This document shows, piece after piece, positions 1 through 8,842 of a DNA stretch of 51,014 nt. The position numbers were made by a program, and so were the translations under genes. The first letter of the stretch is position 1, and every line of letters starts with the position of its first letter. The notes under the pieces were generated by a model. The model did no database searches and was not told where the DNA came from. It saw only the letters and a program-made list of their open reading frames with translations. This DNA comes from Spirochaetia bacterium (GTDB taxonomy: Bacteria > Spirochaetota > Spirochaetia > Treponematales > Breznakiellaceae). The stretch is taken from NCBI GenBank assembly GCA_025997675.1, contig BNUX01000011.1, positions 1 through 51,014 of the forward strand, in the 5' to 3' direction.

Positions 1-2498
1 AATTCCTTCTTCTGTACATTTTCATTCGGTTTAACCGTTTCTAGCATTTGATCAGTTAGTATATCAATATTCTTTTTTGTTTCTTCTTTTGTATCACCTA
101 TGCGATCTATAAAACCACGATCTAACTGTTCAGTAAATGTCAATTCCACCTCAAAGAAGGAGTCAAATCGGCCCGGCATTTTAATAATATCATCATGAAG
201 ATTTTTATACAAAATATTCATGCGTTCTGTTAATAAGGTTAAAATGTCATTTTGGTTTCGTTTAATACCAGTAAAGAGAATTATTTCATCATAAAATGAC
301 AAATAATTTTCTTCCATAAGGATATAATCAAGGAACTGCTTGTCATCCATATTTTTCATCAAGAAATATTGAAAAAAGCAATTAAATCTAAAACGCATAC
401 AAGGCACTGATTCTTCTACAAATTTTACCAACAATCCAACATCGACAAATTGAGATATGATTTCTTCCGGATTATAACTAAATCTTCTCTTGTTTAAATG
501 GTCAGAACAAATTGTTAATATTTCTGCTATGCTTAAAGAATAATTTTCTCTTTCTGATTCAAGCATCTTTCTCGCTATTACTGCCAATAAGCTCTCTTTG
601 TTTTTGTAATCAAATTCCTTAAACAATGCCTCGTTTTTTGAATGTTTCTTAAATAATTTTTCAATGAAATTCTCTAACATGATTGACTGATTAACAGGCT
701 GATATTCTTCTTGTTTTTCAAGTATCCATAGGAACATTGATATCGCCAAAGGCGTTCTGGGTAGTTTTAAATTAGTAAGCAAATTGATAATTTTATTCTG
801 TTTTTCTTTTTTATCTGGTTCAAGGTTGCTGATAAACCATTTTTCAGTTAATGCTGCAATTTGCTTAGTTCTGAAATATTTTAAATACAACACTTTACAT
901 AAACCATATAATGAACTATTTACAAAATCCAGAGGAATATTTTCATTAATATTTGTGTTTATTGTAACAACTATGCTAATATTTACATATTTCGTGCATA
1001 AATCAAATAATTCTTTAATTTTATATTTGTCTTTTTCAGTGAATTTTAAATTGTCTATTAACAATACAATCTTTTCATTGATTAATAAATCCTCTATATC
1101 TCTGATTTGAATTCCAGTAAATCTACTTATTGCGGTTTCAAATCTAGAATGGGTGTAATCCTCATACTTAATACAAACGGGAATTGTCCGCAATTCATTT
1201 ATGTTTTCTATGTAGTATGAAACTAGTTTGTCCAATAAAATCGTTTTACCTACTTCTTTGACACCTAATATGGCATAATTCTTTTTTTGATCGCTAATTT
1301 CTTTTATTGTAACAATCTCTTCGTCCTCTACAGTATCACCATTTCGATGAATAAGATTCGGATCAACAAAGATTTGGTTTAAAACACATGGAGCCTTGGT
1401 ATCTGTTCCGTATGTTATTAAATCCTGATTGGCATCTTCTAGGAATGTTTCTTGTATATGAGTTGCTATCTGGTGCAACCGTATTGTATTAGAACAATTT
1501 TTTGTAATATCGTAAATTACAGTTCCCGAATCACCTGCAATAGTTGTATCGGAAACATATTCGTTTCTTCTTAAAGAATATATTTTTGGCGAAAAACATA
1601 TCTTGCCAAGAGAAGTATTATAATCAATTATAGAAAATCCATTAATATATTCAATATCATGTGATTCAACATTTTGCATCCAGTTACCTTTACCAATTGT
1701 AGTAAACAAGGATGTATTATTATACGATTTTGTAAAGGATTCAAGACGATGATCATGCCCAAAAAAGGCCATGTCATAATTTTCTGTCACGACATTATCT
1801 ATTAGATGTTTCTCAAAACCACACAATGCGTCCTTATAATAGTGAGACAAAAAGATCTTTAAATCACAATCCTTTATTTTTGAAAGAGACTCTACTAATT
1901 GATTCTTGCCAATAATTAGATTTTCATCTTCATCATAATAGCGCCACACGGAATTAACGCATGAGATTCCAATCCTAATACCATTAATACTTAGTTCATA
2001 AGTTGAACAAAAAAGTGAGGTTTTGTTCTCATGGACAGAGTTGAGATAAAAATGTTTCTCGAATTCATAAAAAGGCAATATCCGGCCTATGCCATCAGTT
2101 TTACCAGAAAGGCATGTTTCTACAAAAACATCCACCTCTTTTTCATTTGAAAGAGAGGTTTTTAAACCCATATCCATATATTTATTATCTAAAGATTTAT
2201 TAACATCATGATTTCCCGGCACAAAAAATACAGATGTTTTATCTATTCCTATTTCTTTTATTATTGGCTCAATGAAATCAACATTGAAATTATCAAATGC
2301 TATCTCAGTGGAATCAAAACCTGCATTTCCTTTATTTATCAAATCACCGGTAATAAAGAGTAAATTTATTTTCTTCTCAGAATCTATTTTACCTAATTCT
2401 TTTATTAGTGGATCAACAATTTTGTCTTTGAATCTGTTTTTTGCATCTTTTTCATAGTGTATATCCGATAAATGTAAGATCCTAACAGATGATTCCAT
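1..2498 (-). CDS. Metallophosphoesterase-STAND NTPase fusion, partial (runs off left edge)
   Basis: This is one open frame of 832 codons from ATG at 2498 to the window edge, with no stop. Residues about 1-310 are a calcineurin-like metallophosphoesterase with all metal-binding motifs: D12-x-H14, G51-D52, G96-N-H-D99, H219 and G247-H-D-H250. Residues about 370-700 look like a STAND/NACHT-type P-loop NTPase, with Walker A GVKEVGKT (412-419), Walker B IVLLIDNL (477-484) and a later TPLAISMFLWILE segment of the kind found in such ATPases. A helical region follows; the C-terminal sensor part would lie outside the window. AGAAGGAT sits 6-8 nt before the ATG. The gene is far more AT-rich than the housekeeping genes to the right, which suggests transfer. 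STAND ATPases fused to enzymatic effectors are typical of bacterial NLR-like antiphage proteins (Avs and bNACHT are families with this logic), so a defence role is inferred. The nucleic-acid or nucleotide substrate is unknown. Confidence 0.85.
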   Translation of the reverse strand, partial: MESSVRILHLSDIHYEKDAKNRFKDKIVDPLIKELGKIDSEKKINLLFITGDLINKGNAGFDSTEIAFDNFNVDFIEPIIKEIGIDKTSVFFVPGNHDVNKSLDNKYMDMGLKTSLSNEKEVDVFVETCLSGKTDGIGRILPFYEFEKHFYLNSVHENKTSLFCSTYELSINGIRIGISCVNSVWRYYDEDENLIIGKNQLVESLSKIKDCDLKIFLSHYYKDALCGFEKHLIDNVVTENYDMAFFGHDHRLESFTKSYNNTSLFTTIGKGNWMQNVESHDIEYINGFSIIDYNTSLGKICFSPKIYSLRRNEYVSDTTIAGDSGTVIYDITKNCSNTIRLHQIATHIQETFLEDANQDLITYGTDTKAPCVLNQIFVDPNLIHRNGDTVEDEEIVTIKEISDQKKNYAILGVKEVGKTILLDKLVSYYIENINELRTIPVCIKYEDYTHSRFETAISRFTGIQIRDIEDLLINEKIVLLIDNLKFTEKDKYKIKELFDLCTKYVNISIVVTINTNINENIPLDFVNSSLYGLCKVLYLKYFRTKQIAALTEKWFISNLEPDKKEKQNKIINLLTNLKLPRTPLAISMFLWILEKQEEYQPVNQSIMLENFIEKLFKKHSKNEALFKEFDYKNKESLLAVIARKMLESERENYSLSIAEILTICSDHLNKRRFSYNPEEIISQFVDVGLLVKFVEESVPCMRFRFNCFFQYFLMKNMDDKQFLDYILMEENYLSFYDEIILFTGIKRNQNDILTLLTERMNILYKNLHDDIIKMPGRFDSFFEVELTFTEQLDRGFIDRIGDTKEETKKNIDILTDQMLETVKPNENVQKKE

Positions 2499-2521
2499 CT
2501 TACTATCCTTCTTTATTGTTT

Positions 2522-2539
2522 TACGCTATATATAGCGTA
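2522..2539. promoter_or_regulatory. 18-bp perfect palindrome, candidate operator
   Basis: TACGCTATATATAGCGTA is a perfect inverted repeat. It lies just downstream of the predicted -10 box and upstream of the ribosome binding site of the STAND gene, the usual place for a repressor operator. No regulator gene is visible beside it. Confidence 0.5.
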
Positions 2540-2549
2540 TATTTAGCAT

Positions 2550-2578
2550 ATACTACACTAAATAACGATTTTGATCAA
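2550..2578 (-). promoter_or_regulatory. Predicted sigma70 promoter of the metallophosphoesterase-STAND gene
   Basis: On the minus strand TTGATC (2578-2573), a 17-nt spacer and TAGTAT (2555-2550) lie about 50 nt upstream of the start codon. Each hexamer matches 4 of 6 consensus bases and the spacing is ideal, but the region is AT-rich, so chance matches are possible. Confidence 0.45.
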
Positions 2579-2682
2579 GTATTAATCTACTCCAAATGAG
2601 GACCTACAGCCCACCCGTTTCCTCTCTCTCCGTAATCGTCCCATCCTTTATATGATAGTCTATCCCCCGATTCTCACAAAAG

Positions 2683-3720
2683 TCAAGTGTGCATGTGTAC
2701 CCCCTCCAACTCCGCCTCAATCTCCTCAATACTCGGCAGCGATGACTTATACTCATCCGGCAAAACGCTGCTTATCTCATATTCACTAACGCCTATCGGT
2801 TTATGAATATCCTTTAAGGCATATTCCACAATCGTTTTGTTCTTCGACTTGCAGATCAACATGCCGATAGTCGGGTTATCCCCCTCTGTCCGTAATATCC
2901 CATCAACCGCAGAGATATAAAAATTAAGCTTCCCCGCATATTCCGGCTTAAATTTAACCGCTTTTAATTCCACCACCACATAACAATGAAGCCGGGTGTG
3001 GTAAAAAAGCATGTCGGGATAAAAATCTTCACCCCCAACGGTTATTTTATACTGATGCCCCAAAAATGAAAAACCGGCGCCCAGTTCCAGGAGAAAACGG
3101 GTAACCTGATCCACCAGGGCAGTTTCAAGTTCCCGCTCGTCGTGCTTTTCCCGGAGCATAAGAAAATCAAACTTATACGGGTCTTTAAGGGTTTCTCTGG
3201 CAAGGTCTGATTGCGGTTTGGGGAGCATTACTTCAAAATTGTTTATAGCCTTCCCGGTACGCTGGAATAGTTTTCCCTCAATCTGATGGGTCAAGACCGC
3301 CCTGGACCAGTTATTTTCGATGGTTTTTTGGACATAAAACAGGGCTTCCTGCTGGTTCTTGATTTTCGATATAATCACCAGATTATGGCCCCAGGGGATT
3401 TTTCCCAATTGGTCAACAGCTTGTTGACCAATTGTTTCTGTATACCAGAACAAAAACCATAGCCGCATGTATTTTAAGTTAGTAACGGAAAAACCTTGTA
3501 TATCCGGAAAATCATGTTGTAAATCTATGCTCATCTGCTGTAAAAAGCCATCGCCCCAGGCGGTTTGTTTCTGCTTCTCAACAATACCCGCGCCTATATC
3601 CCAATAAAGCTCCATCAGTCCGTGATTTACCGCTACCGATGCTTTTATTTGAGCGGCTTGTATACGTTGTTTTACATTGAGGATAAATTCAATATATGCT
3701 TTATCGGCCTTTATTAACAT
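2683..3720 (-). CDS. DUF1016 (YhcG-family) PD-(D/E)XK nuclease-like protein
   Basis: About 345 residues. The N-terminal half matches the DUF1016 N-terminal domain (YWDIGAGIVE near 40-50, WGHN near 110, NNWSRAVL near 138). The C-terminal half has a PD-(D/E)XK-like core: FYPDMLFYH followed by VVVELK, giving D236, E251 and K253 as the likely catalytic residues. The family is widespread, often beside restriction-modification and mobile genes, and its cellular role is poorly defined. An upstream ATG at 3726 is also in frame, but AGGAG is only 1-2 nt from it and 7 nt from the ATG at 3720, so the latter is chosen. It is separated from the STAND gene by about 180 nt and reads the same way. It probably belongs to the same accessory segment, though it is less AT-rich. 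Confidence 0.85.
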   Translation of the reverse strand: MLIKADKAYIEFILNVKQRIQAAQIKASVAVNHGLMELYWDIGAGIVEKQKQTAWGDGFLQQMSIDLQHDFPDIQGFSVTNLKYMRLWFLFWYTETIGQQAVDQLGKIPWGHNLVIISKIKNQQEALFYVQKTIENNWSRAVLTHQIEGKLFQRTGKAINNFEVMLPKPQSDLARETLKDPYKFDFLMLREKHDERELETALVDQVTRFLLELGAGFSFLGHQYKITVGGEDFYPDMLFYHTRLHCYVVVELKAVKFKPEYAGKLNFYISAVDGILRTEGDNPTIGMLICKSKNKTIVEYALKDIHKPIGVSEYEISSVLPDEYKSSLPSIEEIEAELEGVHMHT

Positions 3721-3743
3721 ATCCATACTCCTACACCCATAGC

Positions 3744-3772
3744 GTTATACATTAGTTTTCAATGATTGACAA
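3744..3772 (-). promoter_or_regulatory. Predicted sigma70 promoter of the DUF1016 gene
   Basis: On the minus strand TTGTCA (3772-3767), 17 nt, TATAAC (3749-3744), with the start codon about 24 nt downstream of the -10 box. Both hexamers match 5 of 6 consensus bases. Confidence 0.65.
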
Positions 3773-3922
3773 TGACAGGCCGCACCATAAAAAAAGCCAC
3801 CCGGTTCCCCGGACAGCCTCCGCCTTACGGAATAATAAACGATACCACTGCGGATTTGGTTCAACGCAAAGCGCGTTTACATAAACGCAAAGCATATCGG
3901 TACAAACGGAACGCCGGTTCGA

Positions 3923-5179
3923 TTAGAATGAGTTGGGTACCCTCATCCATCCCTGGGAAAAGCGCTGGGTTTCCCTGAAGGGGGACCCGTTCCCTTCCCC
4001 GGAAGGGACGGCATCGGTCAAGGGCAGGCCGTAGCGGGCAAGTCCCCGAAGGACCGCTTCGTGAAACGGCGCGTCCTCCGGCCGTAATCCGGGAACGCCG
4101 GGTTGGGGGATGAACAAGGGGGGAGCGTCCGCTCCGGGCAGGGGATGGTCCCGGCCCGAAAGGAAAGCATCCAGAAACGGCCCGGCGATGATGCGGGTGT
4201 GGAAATCCGGGACTTGCGCCAGCAGGAACAGGACGCTGCCCCGGTTGAAGCTCTGGTAATAGAGCGCCCTAATGGGGATTGTCCCCGCCGCTGCGGTGTC
4301 CACCGGAATTTCCCAGGGGGTTCCCGTAAAGTCCAGCCTCAATGCCGGGCCATCCGCATTGAGGGGCGGCAGGCCCGAATTTCTGCCCCGCTTCCAGGCT
4401 TCCCGGAAATCTGCCTCCGTGGAGGTCCCCCCCAGGGTTTCCGGGAGGGCTTCCAACGCGGCGGGGGCGGCACCGGGGATAAAGCCCCCCTTCCCGTCAG
4501 GGCCAACGTAAATCAGGCCGTATTCAAAGCGCTGGGCGATACCGCCTTTGTAGCGGAACTCATCGCCCTCCGGCGCTCCGTACCCGGCGATGCCGTTAGC
4601 CCCGCTGCGGCCGGCGCTTTTCCCGTAGATGTTGAGGATAGCCCCCCGGACGGTAAACACCCGGTTCCCCTCCATACTCCGGATAGCCAAAATCAGGGAC
4701 GGTATACCCCAGGTATTTGGAGTTTCCGCAAGGGACGGGTCCCTATCTCGCCAGTTCTGTACCCGGCCCAGGGGCGCCGTGGTGGGCCAACTGTGGATAA
4801 AATCACCCCCCAACACCCCATCCAGGGAGGGGTTCCGGAAGCGTTCTTCAATGTACGCGGTACGAAAGGATTCGGTAAGCGCGTTTATTTCGGCTTCCCC
4901 CAATTTTGTCAGGGGATCGGCGCGTTCCCGGGTAACCATACCCACCCCCGGCGCAATGGCGGGCCAGGAAAGGGGGGTGGGAATAAACTCCATCCCCGCA
5001 GGAAGGGGGCGCTCCGGCAAAGCGGGTATCGTCTCTAAGGGGGGAACGGCTAGTTTTTCATTCCCCGGGGAAGCTCCCTTGGAAGCGTTCACCCCGGCGC
5101 ATCCGGCCGACAGTAAAAGCGGCAATAGTGCCGTGAGCAATACCGGGCCGAAACGGTTGGGAAGGCTTTTAATTATCAT
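3923..5179 (-). CDS. Predicted lipoprotein of unknown function
   Basis: 418 residues. The N-terminus is a clear lipoprotein signal: basic start, hydrophobic stretch, then LSAGC with C27 as the lipidated cysteine, so the protein should be membrane-anchored outside the cytoplasm. The mature part is rich in Pro and Gly, with no motif I recognise. Aromatic and glycine patches such as GYGAPEGDEFRYKGG and RFEYGLIYVG occur mid-protein. It is transcribed divergently from alaS with only about 57 nt between the two start codons. The ribosome binding site is weak. Long open frames on the opposite strand are GC-driven shadows. Confidence 0.75.
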   Translation of the reverse strand: MIIKSLPNRFGPVLLTALLPLLLSAGCAGVNASKGASPGNEKLAVPPLETIPALPERPLPAGMEFIPTPLSWPAIAPGVGMVTRERADPLTKLGEAEINALTESFRTAYIEERFRNPSLDGVLGGDFIHSWPTTAPLGRVQNWRDRDPSLAETPNTWGIPSLILAIRSMEGNRVFTVRGAILNIYGKSAGRSGANGIAGYGAPEGDEFRYKGGIAQRFEYGLIYVGPDGKGGFIPGAAPAALEALPETLGGTSTEADFREAWKRGRNSGLPPLNADGPALRLDFTGTPWEIPVDTAAAGTIPIRALYYQSFNRGSVLFLLAQVPDFHTRIIAGPFLDAFLSGRDHPLPGADAPPLFIPQPGVPGLRPEDAPFHEAVLRGLARYGLPLTDAVPSGEGNGSPFRETQRFSQGWMRVPNSF

Positions 5180-5210
5180 AAGGATAGTGTATCATAACAG
5201 GGATTTTCTA

Positions 5211-5216
5211 TATAAT
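5211..5216 (+). promoter_or_regulatory. Predicted -10 element of alaS
   Basis: Consensus TATAAT lies 20 nt before the alaS ATG. The -35 position 17 nt upstream (TGTATC) is a poor match. The site sits in the short divergent gap with the lipoprotein gene. Confidence 0.45.
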
Positions 5217-5236
5217 AGTTTGTGGAGATAAAGCCT

Positions 5237-7045
5237 ATGAATGCCCAGGAATTGCGGTCCATGTATGTCGAGTTTTTTAAGTCTCATGATCACGCCCAGA
5301 TACAGGGTAAGTCCCTGATTCCGGAAAACGACCCCACGGTGCTCTTTACCACCGCCGGTATGCACCCCCTGGTGCCCTACCTTTTGGGGGAGCCCCACCC
5401 GGCGGGGGAGCGGCTGGTGAATTACCAGAAGTGTATCCGCACCGGGGATATTGAATCCGTGGGAGACCCTAGTCACCTTACCTTCTTTGAAATGCTGGGG
5501 AACTGGTCCCTGGGGGATTACTTTAAGGAAGGGGCTATCAGGATGAGTTTTGAGTTCCTCACCTCTCCCAAATGGCTGGGCATCCCCCCGGAAAAGCTGG
5601 GGGTTACGGTTTTTGAAGGGGATGAGACGGTCCCCCGGGACGATGAATCCGCCCGGGTCTGGAAACTACTGGGTATCCCGGAAAGCCGTATCAAGTACCT
5701 GGGGCGGGAGGACAACTGGTGGGGTCCTGCGGGAACCACCGGCCCCTGCGGCCCGGATTCGGAGATGTTCTACGATTTTGGCAAAGAGCCCTGCGGCCCG
5801 GATTGCGGCCCCGGCTGCAGCTGCGGGAAGTGGCTTGAAATCTGGAACGACGTGTTCATGCAGTACAACAAGAAAGCCGACGGAACCTACGAACCCCTGG
5901 CCCGTACCTGCGTAGATACCGGCATGGGTATAGAGCGGACCGTGACCATCCTTAATGGAAAGAAATCGGTGTACGATACGGAGATCTTTGCCCCCATCAT
6001 TGCGGCGGTGGAAGCAGCTACCAAAGGGAGCTCAGTATCGGGGTATACCTACGGATCGGACGCTGAAAAGGACAAGTCGGTGCGGATCATCTGCGACCAT
6101 GTCCGGTCCTCCACCTTCGTGCTGGGTGATCCCCGGGCGGTGAGTCCCTCCAATGTGGGCGCAGGGTATGTGCTGCGGCGGCTCATACGCCGGGCGGTGC
6201 GGCACGGGCGGAAGCTCGGCATTGAGGACCGGCTGGTACTATCCTCCATTGCGGAAGTGGTGGTGGATATATTCAAGGGGCCCTACCCGGAACTGTCGGA
6301 AAACCGCGCCAAGATCATCGCGGAGCTTGATACCGAGGAACAGAAGTTCCTGGAAACCCTCAAGCACGGGGAGCGTGAGTTTGAAAAACTCCTCCCCAAT
6401 CTATTGAAGGATCCCAAGAAAATCATGTCCGGGCGGCTTGCCTTTAAGCTTTACGACACCTATGGGTTCCCCATTGAGCTTACGGAGGAGCTGGCGTCGG
6501 AACAGGGCCTCACGGTGAACCGGGCGGAATTTGACGAGGCGTTTAAGAAGCACCAGGAGCTTTCCCGTGCGGGGGGGGATCAGGTTTTTAAGGGCGGCCT
6601 TGCGGATCATTCCGAGGCAACCACCAAATATCATACCGCAACCCATTTGCTGCAACAGGCATTACGGACGGTGCTGGGGGATCATGCGGCGCAGAAGGGC
6701 TCCAACATTACCGCCGAACGGATGCGGTTTGACTTTTCCCACGGCGCCCCCATGACCGCCGAAGAGCTGCGCAAGGTCGAGGCCATGGTGAACGAGCAGA
6801 TCAAACGGGACCTGCCGGTGACCGTGAGGGTGATGAGCCTGGAGGAGGCTAAGGCTTCCGGGGCTATGGCGCTTTTCGGGGAAAAGTACGAATCCCAGGT
6901 GAAGGTCTACGCCATCGGGGATTTCTCAATGGAGGTGTGCGGCGGCCCCCATGTGGAACATACCGGGACCATGGGAACCTTCAAGATTCAGAAGGAGCAG
7001 TCTTCTTCCTCCGGGGTGCGAAGAATCCGGGCGGTCCTGGAATAG
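5237..7045 (+). CDS. alaS: Alanyl-tRNA synthetase, short form
   Basis: 602 residues. It attaches alanine to tRNA-Ala in the cytoplasm. Visible landmarks include the N-terminal class II catalytic core (FFKSHDHAQIQGKSLIP, FTTAGMHPLVPYL, FFEMLGNWSLGDYF), the WNDVFMQYN and DTGMGIER motifs, and an editing domain with TATHLLQQAL and CGGPHVEHTG. The protein stops right after the editing domain, so the C-Ala/DHHA1 region that makes most bacterial AlaRS about 870 residues is absent. A similarly short AlaRS is known from treponemes, so this is probably not a truncation. A GTG at 5222 is in frame, but the GGAG ribosome binding site lies inside that extension, 9 nt before ATG 5237, so the ATG is chosen. 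The surA-like and nusB genes follow closely. Confidence 0.96.
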   Translation: MNAQELRSMYVEFFKSHDHAQIQGKSLIPENDPTVLFTTAGMHPLVPYLLGEPHPAGERLVNYQKCIRTGDIESVGDPSHLTFFEMLGNWSLGDYFKEGAIRMSFEFLTSPKWLGIPPEKLGVTVFEGDETVPRDDESARVWKLLGIPESRIKYLGREDNWWGPAGTTGPCGPDSEMFYDFGKEPCGPDCGPGCSCGKWLEIWNDVFMQYNKKADGTYEPLARTCVDTGMGIERTVTILNGKKSVYDTEIFAPIIAAVEAATKGSSVSGYTYGSDAEKDKSVRIICDHVRSSTFVLGDPRAVSPSNVGAGYVLRRLIRRAVRHGRKLGIEDRLVLSSIAEVVVDIFKGPYPELSENRAKIIAELDTEEQKFLETLKHGEREFEKLLPNLLKDPKKIMSGRLAFKLYDTYGFPIELTEELASEQGLTVNRAEFDEAFKKHQELSRAGGDQVFKGGLADHSEATTKYHTATHLLQQALRTVLGDHAAQKGSNITAERMRFDFSHGAPMTAEELRKVEAMVNEQIKRDLPVTVRVMSLEEAKASGAMALFGEKYESQVKVYAIGDFSMEVCGGPHVEHTGTMGTFKIQKEQSSSSGVRRIRAVLE

Positions 7046-7063
7046 CCGGGGAGGGATATGGAT

Positions 7064-8380
7064 ATGAAAACGCTTACAAAAAGGTTCCTTTTCTTTGTAC
7101 TGTGTACCGGCTTGGGAACCGGCTTATTATTCGGCAAGGGCAAGGCGGAGCCGGCTTCCCTTCCCGAGGGAACCTCCATCGACGGTGTATCGGTGACGGG
7201 GCTGTCTGCGGATATCGTGGCCAAGCTGACCCTGACCAAGGGCGAAGTAGTATATGTTAAGCAGCTTCAGCTTGAGGTAGAGCGGCGGTCAAAGATGCAG
7301 GAGATTCCCCCGGAAATATCGCCCCTGGATCTCAGGCGTATGGTCCTGGACGCCGTGATCAGCGAACGGCTTGTACTCCAGGCGGCGGAACGGGCGGGTA
7401 CCACTTCGTCGAATGCCGAACTGGAACAGCGGATTCAGATGGTACGGGCCAGCGCCGGGCGGCAGGTTACGGACCAGGAGTTTGCCGAGGGCATTGAAAA
7501 GCAGTACGGCATGAGTTATTCCGCCTTTCAGACCTACCTGCATGAGGACATTGTCCGGCAGAAATACATAGAACAATACATTGTACAGCAGGCGGAGAAA
7601 GCCAAGGCCGGGGATTCCATTTCCGAGAAGGATATCGATACCGAGATTCAGAATGTGAAGAATGAATTGGCCGCCCAGGCAGGCCGGGTTCCGACGGACG
7701 CGGAGTTTAACGATTTTATCAAGCGGCAGGGTATGGATTTAGTCTCCCTCCGGGGACAGGTTCGACGGCAATTGATGGTACAGAAATACCTGATCTCCCT
7801 GGCAGGGGGAGAGCCCTCGGAAGAGGAGATACAGACCGTTTATAACCGGTACAAGGCCCAGTTTATCCGGCCCGATACAATTTCCTTTAACTGGATACAA
7901 GTTCCCCTCGGCGCACGGCAACTGGCGGATAGTTTAGCGAAGGAAATCGGTTCCAGCACATCCAAATTTAATGAAAAGTATCCCCTGGGGCAGCTCCCCT
8001 CAAGCGGGTACAAGTCCGGGGTTAGTCCCTACGTTCCGCTGTCATCCCCGGTTCAGCAGGTTGCCCGCCAGATTCAGCAAGCTTATGGTACGGAATTTAT
8101 AAATACCGCTTTAAAACTAAATGAAAATGCGGTGTCCGGTGTTATTGAAACGCCCCAGGGATTTGTCATTATCAAGATAACCGAAAAATACGGAATGAAA
8201 AATCTTACCCTGGACGATATAGCCCAGCTGGGGGCTCCCACCACGGTCCGGGATATGATCATCTCCCAGTTGATGCAGCGGGCTCTATCCGAGGGCGCTG
8301 CGATGATGACCAACACCTTAGCCGAGGATCTCCGGAAAGAAGGTTCCGTGGAGATACACGAAAACCTGCTCTTCTGGTAG
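7064..8380 (+). CDS. SurA-like periplasmic chaperone/peptidyl-prolyl isomerase
   Basis: 438 residues. An N-terminal signal segment (KRFLFFVLCTGLGTGLLFG) is followed by a SurA_N-type helical domain with paired helices (LDLRRMVLDAVISERLVLQ, later SLRGQVRRQLMVQKYL). The C-terminal part from about 265 has a parvulin-like pattern (YNRYKAQFIRPD, then VSGVIETPQGFVIIKITEKY). The isomerase core is divergent, so chaperone activity without strong isomerase activity is possible. It likely helps outer-membrane proteins fold in the periplasm. ATG 7058 is in frame but only 2 nt from the GGGAGGG ribosome binding site. ATG 7064 has better spacing and is chosen. It lies 18 nt after alaS and 15 nt before nusB, so the three are probably co-transcribed. 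Confidence 0.8.
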   Translation: MKTLTKRFLFFVLCTGLGTGLLFGKGKAEPASLPEGTSIDGVSVTGLSADIVAKLTLTKGEVVYVKQLQLEVERRSKMQEIPPEISPLDLRRMVLDAVISERLVLQAAERAGTTSSNAELEQRIQMVRASAGRQVTDQEFAEGIEKQYGMSYSAFQTYLHEDIVRQKYIEQYIVQQAEKAKAGDSISEKDIDTEIQNVKNELAAQAGRVPTDAEFNDFIKRQGMDLVSLRGQVRRQLMVQKYLISLAGGEPSEEEIQTVYNRYKAQFIRPDTISFNWIQVPLGARQLADSLAKEIGSSTSKFNEKYPLGQLPSSGYKSGVSPYVPLSSPVQQVARQIQQAYGTEFINTALKLNENAVSGVIETPQGFVIIKITEKYGMKNLTLDDIAQLGAPTTVRDMIISQLMQRALSEGAAMMTNTLAEDLRKEGSVEIHENLLFW

Positions 8381-8395
8381 CGGACGCGGCAGCAA

Positions 8396-8842
8396 ATGGC
8401 GTCACGCAGAAAAGGGCGTATCCTGGCTTTTCAGGCCCTCTATTCCTGGGAAGCGGCAGGCCCCGTCCTCGAAGATTTGTTGAGTTTTTCCTGGTTGGAA
8501 GCGGAGAAGCAGACCGCTTTGGACGAGGGTACCGCCGGTTTTGCCCGGCTTTTAATCCGGGGCACCATAGAAAACATTGAGGGCGTGGATGCCATGATCC
8601 GCGCCCACCTGAAAAACTGGGTTTTTTCCCGGGTAAGCCGGGTCGATCTTGCCCTGCTCAGGATAAGCGTCTATACCCTCATGTACCAGGAAGAGATGGC
8701 CCCCTCAATTGTTATTGACGAAGCCATCGGCATATCCCGGGAATACGGCGCCGATGATTCCTACCGGTTCATTAACGGCGTCCTGGACAGTATCCGCAAG
8801 ACTATCCAAGCGGGCACAATTCCCGCAGAACTCCCAAAATGA
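8396..8842 (+). CDS. nusB: Transcription antitermination factor NusB
   Basis: 148 residues, the usual family length. NusB binds boxA RNA with NusE (S10) and supports antitermination of rRNA transcription. The pattern RRKGRILAFQALYSW at the N-terminus, RVDLALLRISVYTLMY in the middle and IVIDEAIGISREYGADDSYRFINGVLD near the C-terminus are diagnostic. Its stop overlaps the next start (ATGA at 8839-8842), indicating translational coupling with the TPR gene. Confidence 0.95.
   Translation: MASRRKGRILAFQALYSWEAAGPVLEDLLSFSWLEAEKQTALDEGTAGFARLLIRGTIENIEGVDAMIRAHLKNWVFSRVSRVDLALLRISVYTLMYQEEMAPSIVIDEAIGISREYGADDSYRFINGVLDSIRKTIQAGTIPAELPK

Noticed and set aside
3766..3978. 70-codon plus-strand frame between the DUF1016 gene and the lipoprotein gene
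   Set aside because: Basic, low-information product with no ribosome binding site, overlapping the lipoprotein end and the DUF1016 promoter. The interval shows nothing else clear.
4103..5231. Plus-strand frames of 311 and 200 codons opposite the lipoprotein gene
   Set aside because: Arg/Gly/Pro-rich shadows typical of the antisense of GC-rich genes.
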